From Pseudomonadota bacterium (GTDB lineage: Bacteria > Pseudomonadota > Alphaproteobacteria > Azospirillales > Azospirillaceae), in contig JAEYPE010000146.1 of NCBI GenBank assembly GCA_023411035.1, forward strand, positions 1 through 64,000: 64,000 nt of DNA. The letters run 5' to 3'. The position numbers and the translations under genes are program-made. Positions 8,202 through 17,940 of the stretch are shown one piece after another (positions within the stretch are counted from its first letter, which is position 1; each line of letters opens with the position of its first letter). A model generated the notes under the pieces. The model ran no database searches. It was not told where the DNA came from and was given only the letters and a program-made list of their open reading frames with translations.

Positions 8202-8924
8202 GTGACGCCCGACATGACCATTCTCGACGCCGTCGCCTTTCTCTGGTTCCTGGCCTGCTGGGCGGGCTTCACGCTGATCCAGGACCACATGCTGGCCGGA
8301 CGCATGGTGGTCAACCAGCATCTGAAGAAGGCGCGGCGCCATTGGATGGAGCGCATGCTGGAGCGCGAGAACCGCATCATGGACTCGCAGCTCATCGGCC
8401 ACACGATGCAGAGCTGCACCTTTTTCGCCAGCACGAACATGCTGGTGCTGGCCGGTCTGGTCGGCGCCTTCGGCGCGGTGGAGAACGCGCATAAATTGAT
8501 TGGCACGCTTTCCTTCACGGTCCAGACCTCGCGTGAGTTCTTCGAGCTGAAGATGCTGCTGCTCGTGGGGATCTTCACCTTCGGCTTCTTCAAGTTCACC
8601 TGGGCGCTGCGCCAGTACAATTATTGCTGCGCCCTGATCGGCTCAGCCCCGATGCCGCCGATGCCAGCGGACGAGAAGACGGCCATGGCGGAAAGCATTG
8701 CCGCCGCCATGACGCTGGCCATCAAGGCGCTGAACGGCGGCATGCGCTCCTATTACTTCGCCATGGCGGCGCTGGCCTGGATGCTCGGCCCCTGGTTCTT
8801 CATGGTGTCCACGGCCGCGGTCATCGCCGTCCTGACGCGCCGGCAGGGCTTTTCCGCCACGGAGAAGGTCATCCGCGTCCAGGTGGACGCGCTGGAGAAG
8901 CGGGCAATGAGGCCGCCACAGTGA
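8202..8924 (+). CDS. DUF599 family membrane protein
   Basis: The 240-residue protein begins MTPDMTILDAVAFLWFLACW, a first membrane span, followed by the family-typical segment around residues 20-60. Further hydrophobic spans lie at about 80-100, 115-135 and 180-210, giving four membrane segments. This corresponds to the DUF599 family, whose function is unknown. The ATG at 8202 is just inside an open frame; an upstream alternative is not supported by hydrophobicity. It follows the RHH gene by 83 bases in the same direction. Confidence 0.8.
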   Translation: MTPDMTILDAVAFLWFLACWAGFTLIQDHMLAGRMVVNQHLKKARRHWMERMLERENRIMDSQLIGHTMQSCTFFASTNMLVLAGLVGAFGAVENAHKLIGTLSFTVQTSREFFELKMLLLVGIFTFGFFKFTWALRQYNYCCALIGSAPMPPMPADEKTAMAESIAAAMTLAIKALNGGMRSYYFAMAALAWMLGPWFFMVSTAAVIAVLTRRQGFSATEKVIRVQVDALEKRAMRPPQ

Positions 8925-9072
8925 GCGTTGCGCGTCACTGGCGAGAAATGCGTTAAAATTTCCTCTTATCTGCGACGTTGTATCCACTTTGCCGGGTTGC
9001 GGTTTAGTGCTTTTGTCGCAGCCGCTTGATGGGTGCGTGCGCTGCAGCACGCCACGCTTTTGGGGGTGCGTC

Positions 9073-9249
9073 ATGGATGTGGACACAGCGGTATCGGTCT
9101 TGAACACGCTGGACGAGGCGGAGCGCCTTCTGGCGGAGGTCCGGCTGCACGGTGGCGCCTGCGGCGCTGCCAAGGAATTCATGGACCGCAACCGCAATCT
9201 GCTCGATCAGGCCCGCCGACGCATCGACTCGGCGCACGACCTGGTCTGA
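9073..9249 (+). CDS. Uncharacterised 58-residue helical protein
   Basis: MDVDTAVSVLNTLDEAERLL begins a small acidic protein predicted to be one or two helices, with a single cysteine in GGACGAAKEF. The ATG at 9073 is preceded by TGGGGGTGCGTC, a purine-rich stretch that can act as ribosome binding site. No family is recognised. It lies between the DUF599 gene and the convergent EAL-domain gene. Confidence 0.5.
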   Translation: MDVDTAVSVLNTLDEAERLLAEVRLHGGACGAAKEFMDRNRNLLDQARRRIDSAHDLV

Positions 9250-9280
9250 TCCCGGCGTCCGCCGCCCGCCGGGCCGCGCG

Positions 9281-10996
9281 TCAGCTTTTCCAGAGGATCT
9301 TGCCGCCCTTGCCGCCCATCCTGGACCAGTCCTTCGCGAAATAGGCGAAGTCGCGGGACGGGCGGCTGTAGAGGTAGCCCTGCGCCAGCGGCACCCCCAG
9401 CTCCGTCAGAAGCTGCGCGTGCTCCGGCTCCTCCACTTGCTCCCCGATCAGTCCCAGATTCAACTGGCGGCACACGTCCACCATGGACCGCAGCATCGCC
9501 ATGTCGCGTGGGCTGCGCACGGCGCCGCGGACGAAATGCCCGTCGATCTTCGCGAAGTCCGCCTGGATGCCGTAGAGCGACTGGAAGGAGGTCGATCCGG
9601 CCCCAACATCGTCCAGGCAGATGCGGAAGCCGGCGGCGCGCAGCTTTTGCAGAACCTCGTTCAGACGGGCGATGTCGGTGACGACGACCGTCTCCGTCAC
9701 TTCGACCAGCAGCTTGCGGGCAAGGTCGCCATAGGGCTCCGTCACCGCCAGGAACTGGCGCAGGAAGATCGGGCTCATCAGCGTCTTGGCGGACAGGTTG
9801 ATCGCCACGTCCGGCAGGGTGGGTTCCTTGCGGAAGGCGTTCATGGTGTCCAGAACCGACTGCGTCACCAGCAGGTCGAAGTCGTAGATCAGCCCCACAT
9901 CCTCGGCGAAGGTGATGAAATCCGCCGGGGAGGGCAGGCCCTCCACCCGCGTCAGGGCTTCCAGATGGTGGACGGTCTGGGTCTCGATGTCGACGATGGG
10001 CTGGAAGACGACGAAGAAGTCGCGCTTCTCGATGGTCGCGCGCAGGCGGCCGATGCGGTCGACCGCGTCGGACAACATGCCTTTGGCGCCGTCCTCCAGG
10101 CTGGAGATGGTGAACTCCCCGCCCTGGGAGGAGGCGAAGGCTTGCACCGTGTAGACCAGCGCGCGCGCGGCGTCGGCGGGGTCCAGCCGTTCGTCCGAGA
10201 CGTCCAGCGACCAGGTGCGGATGCCGCCCGGCAACTCTCCGCCGACGCTCTGGATGATCTGGGTGATGTGGTCCTGCACCTCCTGCCCGTCGATGTCGGA
10301 GGCATGGACGACGCCATAGCGGTCGATGGCCAGTTGCCCGGCGCTGTCGCCGTTGGCCGAGATGGCCCGCAGATAGGCTTCGATCCCCTGCGTCACCTCG
10401 CCCGCGGCACCCTCGGGCAGAGCCTCCACCATGGATTGGAGGCCGTCGATCAGCAGCAGGGTCAGGGCGTTGTCCAGCCCCTTCTCCCGCGCCTTGATGA
10501 TGCGGTCCTCCAGGATGTGGCTGAAGGCGTTGCCGTCCAGAAGCTGCCCCGCCGCGGCCAGGGCCTCGTTCGTGTTGCGCGGGCCGGAGGCCAGCAGGAC
10601 GGTCAGGAACAGCGACCCCGGGCAGGAATCGAGCCGGCAGCCCCCCAGCAGCGCCGGAAAGCGGTTGCCGTCGCAGCCCTGGAACACGACGCGGGCCGGT
10701 TTGATGCGGCCCTTGTCCTGGATGCGCTTGAACAGGACGTTGACGTATTTGCGGTCGTTGGGCGCCACGACGTCGAGCAGGCTGGTGTTGACCAGACCGG
10801 CCACGTCGCCTTCGGTCAGGCGGCAGCGCGCGCCCGCGCAGAACAGGATGGTTCCCCGCGCATCCGTCTCGATCAGCAGATCCGCCGCGGCGAAGGCGAA
10901 GCCGACGAAACGGTCTCGCTCGCGGTGCGACGGGCGTCGAACCTGCGTGCTGGTCTGCGGCACCGGGCGTCTGATCGAGTCATGCGCAAGTTGCAT
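9281..10996 (-). CDS. PAS - degenerate GGDEF - EAL domain protein, probable c-di-GMP phosphodiesterase
   Basis: The protein has 571 residues from the ATG at 10996; a TTG two codons upstream is possible. A PAS-like sensor occupies about residues 30-120 (LLIETDARGTILFCAGARC). Residues about 170-310 resemble a GGDEF fold but the signature is replaced by DRYGV, so no cyclase activity is expected. The EAL domain covers about 325-560. Its key motifs are present: EALTR, NLSAKTL, VEVTETVV, LDDVGAG, KIDGHFV and the Glu of GEQVE. These are the metal and base residues needed for c-di-GMP hydrolysis, so it is probably an active phosphodiesterase. No membrane segment is visible, so it should sense a cytoplasmic signal. 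It stands alone between a small convergent gene and the purEK terminators. Confidence 0.85.
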   Translation of the reverse strand: MQLAHDSIRRPVPQTSTQVRRPSHRERDRFVGFAFAAADLLIETDARGTILFCAGARCRLTEGDVAGLVNTSLLDVVAPNDRKYVNVLFKRIQDKGRIKPARVVFQGCDGNRFPALLGGCRLDSCPGSLFLTVLLASGPRNTNEALAAAGQLLDGNAFSHILEDRIIKAREKGLDNALTLLLIDGLQSMVEALPEGAAGEVTQGIEAYLRAISANGDSAGQLAIDRYGVVHASDIDGQEVQDHITQIIQSVGGELPGGIRTWSLDVSDERLDPADAARALVYTVQAFASSQGGEFTISSLEDGAKGMLSDAVDRIGRLRATIEKRDFFVVFQPIVDIETQTVHHLEALTRVEGLPSPADFITFAEDVGLIYDFDLLVTQSVLDTMNAFRKEPTLPDVAINLSAKTLMSPIFLRQFLAVTEPYGDLARKLLVEVTETVVVTDIARLNEVLQKLRAAGFRICLDDVGAGSTSFQSLYGIQADFAKIDGHFVRGAVRSPRDMAMLRSMVDVCRQLNLGLIGEQVEEPEHAQLLTELGVPLAQGYLYSRPSRDFAYFAKDWSRMGGKGGKILWKS

Positions 10997-11078
10997 CGTC
11001 AATTGCCCGAAATTGAGAAAAAGTTTATCGAATTGCTCTCTTTCATTAATGGGAGACTAGCGATGTTCTCGCCTCGAA

Positions 11079-11105
11079 AAAAGCGGCAAGTATCATGCCG
11101 CTTTT
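11079..11105 (-). terminator. Hairpin with A- and T-tracts, probable second purEK terminator
   Basis: Ten-base arms AAAAGCGGCA and TGCCGCTTTT enclose a seven-base loop. Read on the minus strand the hairpin ends in six T, a good intrinsic terminator. It lies 155 bases beyond the purK stop, after the first hairpin, and could stop read-through into the EAL gene. Confidence 0.6.
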
Positions 11106-11204
11106 ATGGGCACGTTGCCAAAATATCGAATTTTCAATGATTTAAGGAAAAATGCAAACAGGGCCGCGCCCGATTACCGCACCCGTCGCGAGAAGAAAAT
11201 GAAA

Positions 11205-11239
11205 CGGCGGGCCGTCCGGGAACAGGAAGCGGCCCGCCG
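11205..11239 (-). terminator. Intrinsic terminator downstream of purK
   Basis: Perfect ten-base arms CGGCGGGCCG and CGGCCCGCCG flank a fifteen-base loop. On the minus strand the stem is followed by a T-rich tail (TTTCATTTTCTTC). It begins 21 bases after the purK stop codon, the expected place for the purE-purK transcript end. Confidence 0.7.
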
Positions 11240-11259
11240 AAGCGAAGAAACAGAGGGGA

Positions 11260-12342
11260 TCAGGAACGCGGGAAAAGGCGGGTCACATGGCCCATCTTGC
11301 GGCCCGGGCGGGATTCCGCCTTGCCGTAAAGGTGAAGGCGGGCGCCGGTTTCGGCCATCAGTTCCGGCCAGCGGTCCGCGTCGGCGCCGATCAGGTTCTC
11401 CATCTCGGCGTCCGCCACCCGCTCCACCGAGCCGAGCGGCAGGCCGCAGACGGCGCGGACGAGCTGCTCGAACTGGCAGGAATGGCAGGCGTCCATGGTC
11501 CAGTGGCCGGAATTGTGCGGGCGCGGGGCCATTTCGTTGACCAGCACGCCGCCGTCCGGCGTCACGAACATCTCCACCGCCAGCACGCCGACGAGATCCA
11601 GCGCCTCCGCGATGCGGCGGGCGACCCGTTCGGCCTCCGCCGCCGTTTCCGCCGGGACGCGGGCGGGGGCGATGGTCTTGTCGAGGATGCCGTCCTTGTG
11701 CCGGTTCTCCACGGCGGGGTAGGCGGCGATGGTGCCGTCCAGCCCGCGGGCGACGATCACCGACACCTCGCAGGTGAAGGAGACGAACCCCTCCACGATG
11801 CCGGCGTCGGAGCGGATGGCGGCCCAGGCGTCCGCCGGGTCGATGCCCGGCTCGATCCGGGCCTGGCCCTTGCCGTCATAGCCGAGACGGGTGGATTTCA
11901 GGATGCAGCGCGGGCCGATCTCCGCCACCGCCTCCGCCACCTCCTCCGCGCTGCGGGCGGCGCGCCAGGGGGCGGTGCCGATCCCCAGCGCGTTGACGAA
12001 GGACTTCTCCTCCACCCGGTCCTGGGCGACCGACAGAACCTTGCCGCCGGGATGGACGGGGGTGAAGCGGTTCAGATGCTCGACCACGGCGACGGGGACG
12101 TTCTCCCACTCCAGGGTCACCACGTCCACGGAGCGGGCGAAGGCTTCCAGCGCGTCCAGGTCGTCCCAGCCGGCGGAGGTGAAGGCCGCCGACACCTGGG
12201 CGCAGGGGCTGCCCTCCGCCCCCGGCGCGTAGACGTGCGTCTTGTAGCCCAGACGGGCGGCGGCGAGCGCGGTCATGCGGCCGAGCTGGCCGTCGCCCAG
12301 CATGCCGATGGTGGAACCGGGCGGAAGGATGCGGTGGGCCAT
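11260..12342 (-). CDS. purK: 5-(carboxyamino)imidazole ribonucleotide synthase
   Basis: PurK uses ATP and bicarbonate to convert AIR to N5-CAIR in purine biosynthesis. The 360-residue protein begins with the Rossmann-like pre-ATP-grasp segment TIGMLGDGQLGRMTALAAAR. It has the ATP-grasp region with CILKSTRLGYDGKGQARI and the C-terminal EMAPRPHNSGHWTMDACHSC segment characteristic of PurK. Length fits the family (about 355-390). It starts three bases after the purE stop, so the two form an operon. The order purE-purK matches that seen in many bacteria. Confidence 0.95.
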   Translation of the reverse strand: MAHRILPPGSTIGMLGDGQLGRMTALAAARLGYKTHVYAPGAEGSPCAQVSAAFTSAGWDDLDALEAFARSVDVVTLEWENVPVAVVEHLNRFTPVHPGGKVLSVAQDRVEEKSFVNALGIGTAPWRAARSAEEVAEAVAEIGPRCILKSTRLGYDGKGQARIEPGIDPADAWAAIRSDAGIVEGFVSFTCEVSVIVARGLDGTIAAYPAVENRHKDGILDKTIAPARVPAETAAEAERVARRIAEALDLVGVLAVEMFVTPDGGVLVNEMAPRPHNSGHWTMDACHSCQFEQLVRAVCGLPLGSVERVADAEMENLIGADADRWPELMAETGARLHLYGKAESRPGRKMGHVTRLFPRS

Positions 12343-12345
12343 GGC

Positions 12346-12867
12346 TCAGGCGGGCTCGTCCACGGGGGCTTCGGCGACGGCGGCGGTCTGGCGGGCGCGC
12401 CAGGAGTCCAACGCCGCGGCGACCCGCGGGTCCATCAGGGCGATGACCGAACCGGCCAGCAGCGCGGCGTTGATGGCGCCGGCCTTGCCGATGGCCAGCG
12501 TGCCCACCGGCACGCCGCCGGGCATCTGGACGATCGACAGCAGGCTGTCCATGCCCTTCAGCGCGTGGCTTTCCACCGGAACGCCGAAGACGGGCAGGGG
12601 GGTCATGGAGGCGGCCATGCCCGGCAGGTGGGCGGCGCCGCCGGCCCCGGCGATGACCACCTTCAGGCCGCGGTCGCGGGCGGTGGTGGCGTATTCGACG
12701 AGGCGCTGCGGTGTGCGGTGTGCGGAGACGATCCGGACCTCATGCGGCACGCCGAGCGCGGTCAGCGTCTCGGCCGCGTGTTTCATGGTGGTCCAGTCCG
12801 ACTGGCTGCCCATGATGATGCCGACCAGCGGCTGGCGGTCTGGGGTGGCGGCGATGGATGCGGACAC
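12346..12867 (-). CDS. purE: N5-CAIR mutase (class I PurE)
   Basis: PurE moves the carboxylate of N5-CAIR to give CAIR, the step after PurK. The 173-residue protein carries [20 protein letters not shown], the SAHRTP loop, and [20 protein letters not shown], followed by [20 protein letters not shown]. These are class I PurE signatures, and the SQSDW segment with PurK next door supports the N5-CAIR mutase type. The start is GTG at 12867, preceded on the minus strand by AGAGGAAAG; the ATG candidates lie further inside. It is the first gene of the purE-purK operon. Confidence 0.95.
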   Translation of the reverse strand: MSASIAATPDRQPLVGIIMGSQSDWTTMKHAAETLTALGVPHEVRIVSAHRTPQRLVEYATTARDRGLKVVIAGAGGAAHLPGMAASMTPLPVFGVPVESHALKGMDSLLSIVQMPGGVPVGTLAIGKAGAINAALLAGSVIALMDPRVAAALDSWRARQTAAVAEAPVDEPA

Positions 12868-12965
12868 GGCGCGCGCTTTCCTCTAGGTCCGGAAAGCGGC
12901 GCATTATAGAAAACGCGCACGCGGAGTCCAGCACGACGCGATGGCCGCAGGGCTTTCGAACCCCG

Positions 12966-13166
12966 TCAGGCGATGATGTCGGGGAGGAGACGGCTTTCCA
13001 GAACCGCGATCTGGTCCTTGAGCGCGAGTTTACGCTTCTTCAGACGCTGCATCTGAAGCTGGTCGAACGGCGCACGTTCATGCAGACGGGCGATCACGTC
13101 GTCGAGGTCGCGATGCTCGCTGCGAAGCGTGGCCAGTTTGTCCTTCAGCATCTCTTGTTCGTTCAT
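12966..13166 (-). CDS. YdcH/DUF465 family small coiled-coil protein
   Basis: A 66-residue charged helical protein: MNEQEMLKDKLATLRSEHRD, then LDDVIARLHERAPFDQLQMQ and RLKKRKLALKDQIAVLESRL. This is the DUF465/YdcH pattern, which folds as a short helical hairpin or coiled coil. Function is not known. It lies about 100 bases upstream of purE in the same direction, with its own likely start region at 13167-13368. Confidence 0.85.
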   Translation of the reverse strand: MNEQEMLKDKLATLRSEHRDLDDVIARLHERAPFDQLQMQRLKKRKLALKDQIAVLESRLLPDIIA

Positions 13167-13368
13167 ACGCGCGGGGCCCGCTGGCTGAGCGGCGGGGACT
13201 ATACCAGATTTCCGGCGCAGCGGCAGTGCGAAAGCTCGTGTTCATCGCAGGGTTATATTCCGGCAGTTGGAATGTAGTATACTCGTACGGTCAGAACGAT
13301 TGCGGGGGGACAACGTTCTGGTATGACTACCTTCCCCAGCAGTTCCAGACGACACGGGACAGGCATCC

Positions 13369-14454
<1,086 letters not shown>

Positions 14455-14513
14455 TCGGGCGACTGATCGGCGGTTTGCGGCAAGGGGGGCGGCTGGATGG
14501 AGCGGGCGCGGCC

Positions 14514-14972
14514 ATGACGGAAAACCCGCTCTGGGATTTTTCGCTCGCCGTCTACGGGCGGCCCGGCGTGCCCGCCGCCTGCCTCGATTTGCAGGACCGG
14601 CTCGGCCAGGACGTGAACCTCCTGCTGTTCGCCGCTTGGGCGGGCATGGCCTGCGACGCCGACCTGTCTACGGAGGAACTGGCGCGCATCGACTCCGCCG
14701 TCGCCCCCTGGCGGGCGGAGGTGGTCCGTCCGTTGCGCGCCGTCCGCCGCCGGGTGAAGGGCGAGGACGACGCCCTTTACCGGCGCCTGAAGGCCGCGGA
14801 ACTGGAAGCGGAGCGCGTCCAGCAGGACCGTCTCTTCGCCCTGTCCGGCCTGCGCCCGGCGCCGGGGGGCGGCGTCGCGCGTGCCGCCGCGAATCTGCAC
14901 CGGCTGGTGCCGGAGGGCGACCCGGCGTTGACGGCGCTGCTGACGGCGCTCGGCACGCCGCCCAAACCCTGA
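14514..14972 (+). CDS. TIGR02444 family protein
   Basis: This 152-residue protein begins MTENPLWDFSLAVYGRPGVP and continues ACLDLQDRLGQDVNLLLFAA, the hallmark of the TIGR02444/DUF2390 family. It is helical and cytoplasmic, with no catalytic motif known to me. Function is unknown. The start at 14514 is chosen because family homology begins at this methionine; the preceding thirteen codons of the open frame are not conserved-looking. It is followed 13 bases later by a GNAT gene, so the two may be co-transcribed. Confidence 0.8.
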   Translation: MTENPLWDFSLAVYGRPGVPAACLDLQDRLGQDVNLLLFAAWAGMACDADLSTEELARIDSAVAPWRAEVVRPLRAVRRRVKGEDDALYRRLKAAELEAERVQQDRLFALSGLRPAPGGGVARAAANLHRLVPEGDPALTALLTALGTPPKP

Positions 14973-14985
14973 CGGAGCCGGTTCC

Positions 14986-15549
14986 ATGACCCCCGCCGTC
15001 CTCGCCTCGCCCCGGCTGATCCTGCGCCCCTGGCGGGACGGGGATGGCGACGCCTTTTACGCGCTGTCGCGGAATCCGGCGGTGATGGAGCATCTGCTGC
15101 CGCTTCCCGACCGGGCGGCCTGCGACGCGGTGATCCAGCGCATCGGGGAGCATTTCGACCGGCACGGCTTCGGATTCTGGGCGGTGGAGCGGCCCGGCCA
15201 CAGCCCCTTCATCGGCTTCGTCGGGCTGGCCCGCGTGACGTGGGAGGCCCCCTTCGCGCCAGCCGTGGAGGTGGGGTGGCGGCTCGATCCGGGCCATTGG
15301 GGGCAGGGGCTGGCGACGGAAGCCGCCGGGCTGGCGCTGACCTACGGATTTGAAACCGCTGGGCTGGACGAGATCGTGGCCTTCACCGTACCGGCGAACC
15401 GGCGGTCGCAGCGGGTCATGGAGCGGTTGGGCATGGAGCGCGACGCGGCGGGCGATTTCGACCACCCGCGCGTTCCCGACGGTCACCGCCTCAAGCGGCA
15501 CGTCCTTTACCGGATCGGGCGCGGCCGCTGGCTGGAGCGGACGCGCTGA
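14986..15549 (+). CDS. GNAT N-acetyltransferase, RimJ/RimL type
   Basis: A 187-residue protein that starts TPAVLASPRLILRPWRDGDG, typical of the RimJ/RimL-like branch. It contains VEVGWRLDPGHWGQGLATEA (acetyl-CoA loop, about residues 90-110) and NRRSQRVMERLGMERD near residue 135. It should acetylate an amino group, perhaps a protein N-terminus or an antibiotic amine; the substrate cannot be read from sequence. The ATG follows GACGGAGCCGGTTCC, an adequate ribosome binding site, 13 bases after the TIGR02444 stop. Confidence 0.85.
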   Translation: MTPAVLASPRLILRPWRDGDGDAFYALSRNPAVMEHLLPLPDRAACDAVIQRIGEHFDRHGFGFWAVERPGHSPFIGFVGLARVTWEAPFAPAVEVGWRLDPGHWGQGLATEAAGLALTYGFETAGLDEIVAFTVPANRRSQRVMERLGMERDAAGDFDHPRVPDGHRLKRHVLYRIGRGRWLERTR

Positions 15550-15567
15550 GCGTCAGAAAAACGGGAA

Positions 15568-15969
15568 TCAGCGGATAAGGATCGGTCGTCTGTGGTTGCC
15601 GGTCTGGTCGGTCACCTGGAAGGGTTTGCCGACATAGAAGGCCTGGCAGCGCTTGCCGCCGGACAGGCGGGTCAGTCCGGCCTCCCACTCCTGGCCGCGC
15701 GGGCCGAGGATGCGCAGCTTCAACTGGTCGAGCAGAGGGAAGATTTGATAGCCATCGACGTCCAACGGCTCCCCCTTCGGGGAAAAAGCGCCTTGGTTCA
15801 GCGTCAGGGTCTTGCCGTTGAGGTCCAGCGTCACGTCCTGCGCCCATGGGCAGCCGTTGCCGCCGCTGCCCTTCTCATTGGCCGACACCGTGGACGGCTC
15901 CACGCTCAGAACCGCCGGGACAAGGGCGCAGATCAGGGCGAGCGCGCGGACGTTCAACATCCCTTTCAT
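15568..15969 (-). CDS. Secreted hypothetical protein
   Basis: The 133-residue protein has a signal peptide (MKGMLNVRALALICALVPAV, cleavage probably near SANE at residue 31). The mature part contains two cysteines (GNGCPWAQ and GKRCQAFY), which could form a disulfide, and a segment DVTLDLNGKTLTLNQGAFSP. I do not recognise a family. It is convergent with the GNAT gene and divergent from the TPR-GT9 gene. A periplasmic location is likely. Confidence 0.6.
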   Translation of the reverse strand: MKGMLNVRALALICALVPAVLSVEPSTVSANEKGSGGNGCPWAQDVTLDLNGKTLTLNQGAFSPKGEPLDVDGYQIFPLLDQLKLRILGPRGQEWEAGLTRLSGGKRCQAFYVGKPFQVTDQTGNHRRPILIR

Positions 15970-16167
15970 GGCCGGGAAATCCCCGTCATGTTGAATACTC
16001 TGGTGTGTTTCGGAAAGATGAATGGATCATATTTATCGCAAAAGCGAAATGCAACGCGATGCTTTTCGTGGGTGGGTTGCGGGATCGGCAGGTCTTGTGC
16101 CACATCCGCGGGCAAGCGCGCCTGACTGAGCGGCTTCTGGCATACCTCACACCATCCGGCACTTCCC

Positions 16168-17940
16168 ATGGCAACGATCATCGAGGCCCTGCTGGCCGCC
16201 ATCGACCATCACCAGTCGGGCCGTCCGACCGAAGCGGCCACGCTCTACGGGCGAATTCTGGAGGCCGATCCGGAGCAGCCCGACGCCGCCCAGTTTCTGG
16301 GCGTGCTCCACGCGCAGACGGGCCGTCCGGCGGAGGGGGCGCGGCTGCTGCGCCGGTCGCTGGCGCTGCGTCCCGATTCGGCGGGGGCGCAGTCTAATCT
16401 GGCCGGCGCGCTTCAGACCATGGGGGACGCGGCGGGGGCGGAACGCGGCTATGCCCGCGCCCTGCGGCTGGACCCGCTGCTGGCCGACGCCCATGCCAGC
16501 CGGGCCGGCGCCCTGCACAGCCTGAACCGGGTGGCGGAGGCCGCAAGTTCGGCGCAGCGGGCGCTGGCGCTGGTCCCGGCGTTGCCGGACGCTCTGGTGA
16601 ACCTCGCCGAGTCGGCTCTGGCCGGGCGGCGGGCGGCGGAGGCGGAACGGGCGGCCCGGCGTGCCGTTGCCCTGTCCCCCGGATTGCCGGCGGCCCGGAT
16701 GGCGCTCGGTTCCGCCTGCGCCGCGCAGAAGCGGTCAGAGGAGGCGGAGACCGCCTATCGCGCGGCGCTGGCGCTCGCCCCCGGCTATGGCGCGGCCTGG
16801 GTGAATCTCGGATCGCTGCTCGCCGGGCAGGGCCGGTTCGAAGAGGCGTGGGAGGCCTTCGCCACGGCGGAGGAGCGTGGCGCCGCCGGACCGTCGCTGT
16901 GGGCGGCGCGCGGCGGCGCCCTGCTTGCCATGGCCCGCCCGGTGGAGGCTCTCGCCGACTTCGACCGGGTGCTGGAGGCCCGCCCCGGCGATGCCGGGAT
17001 GCGCTGGAACCGTGGCTTCACGAGGCTGCTGGCCGGCGATTACGCGGGCGGCTGGCCCGAGTTCGACTGGCGCCGCCACGACGAGCGGGCGGAACCGCCC
17101 TGGCGCCGCTTCGCGCAGCCCACCTGGACCGGAGGGGACATCGCCGGGCGCACGATCCTGCTCTACGCCGAACAGGGGCTGGGCGACACCTTGCAGTTCG
17201 TCCGCTACGTCCCGCTGGTGGCGGAGCGCGGGGCGCGGGTGATCCTCGAGGTGCAGCGGCCCCTGATGAGCGTCCTGTCCGGCCTGCCGGGGGTGGAGCG
17301 GCTGATCGCCCGCGGCGATCCCCTGCCGGACTTCGATCTGGAATGCCCGCTGATGAGCCTGCCGCACGCCTTCGGCACCACGCTGGACCGCGTGCCCACC
17401 GCCATTCCTTACCTGCGCCCCGATCCGCGCCGCGCCGCCGCCTGGAGCGAACGGATGGCGGAAGGGGAGGGGCTGCGGGTCGGGCTGGTCTGGGCGGGCA
17501 ATCCCCGCTTTCCCGGCGATGCGCTGCGCTCCCCCCGGCTGGCCGGGCTGCGGCCCGTGCTGGACGTGCCGGGCGTCCGCTTCTTCGGGCTTCAGAAGGG
17601 GCCGGGGCGGGAGGATCTGGAGCGGGTGCCGACGCCCTCCACCTTCACCGACCTCGGGCCGGACATTGCCGACTTCGCCGACACCGCGGCGATCATGACC
17701 AACCTGGACCTTGTGATTTCCTCCTGCACCGGGCCGGCGCATCTGGCCGGGGCGCTGGGGGTGCCGGTCTGGGTGGTGCTTCCGCTTTCGCCGGACTGGC
17801 GCTGGCTGCTGGGGCGGGAGGACAGCCCCTGGTACCCGACCGCCCGGCTGTTCCGCCAGACGCGCGTCGGCGATTGGGCGGAGGTGGCCGGACGGGTGGC
17901 CGGCGCCCTGCGCGCCTTGGCCCTTACGACTTCAGGGTGA
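16168..17940 (+). CDS. TPR protein fused to a GT9-like glycosyltransferase domain
   Basis: The protein has 590 residues in two halves. Residues 1 to about 290 are tandem tetratricopeptide repeats, with recurring alanine-rich helix pairs such as AAQFLGVLHAQTGRPAEGAR and ALRLDPLLADAHASRAGALH. Residues about 310-585 resemble the heptosyltransferase-like GT9 fold: EQGLGDTLQFVRYVPLVAER, GLVWAGNPRF, and VISSCTGPAHLAGALGVPVW near the end. Such TPR-glycosyltransferase fusions are common in alphaproteobacteria and are thought to modify proteins or surface glycans, but the substrate here is unknown. Its 3' end overlaps the convergent flagellar hook gene by 17 bases. Because Azospirillum-type flagella can be glycosylated, a role there is possible but speculative. 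Confidence 0.85.
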   Translation: MATIIEALLAAIDHHQSGRPTEAATLYGRILEADPEQPDAAQFLGVLHAQTGRPAEGARLLRRSLALRPDSAGAQSNLAGALQTMGDAAGAERGYARALRLDPLLADAHASRAGALHSLNRVAEAASSAQRALALVPALPDALVNLAESALAGRRAAEAERAARRAVALSPGLPAARMALGSACAAQKRSEEAETAYRAALALAPGYGAAWVNLGSLLAGQGRFEEAWEAFATAEERGAAGPSLWAARGGALLAMARPVEALADFDRVLEARPGDAGMRWNRGFTRLLAGDYAGGWPEFDWRRHDERAEPPWRRFAQPTWTGGDIAGRTILLYAEQGLGDTLQFVRYVPLVAERGARVILEVQRPLMSVLSGLPGVERLIARGDPLPDFDLECPLMSLPHAFGTTLDRVPTAIPYLRPDPRRAAAWSERMAEGEGLRVGLVWAGNPRFPGDALRSPRLAGLRPVLDVPGVRFFGLQKGPGREDLERVPTPSTFTDLGPDIADFADTAAIMTNLDLVISSCTGPAHLAGALGVPVWVVLPLSPDWRWLLGREDSPWYPTARLFRQTRVGDWAEVAGRVAGALRALALTTSG

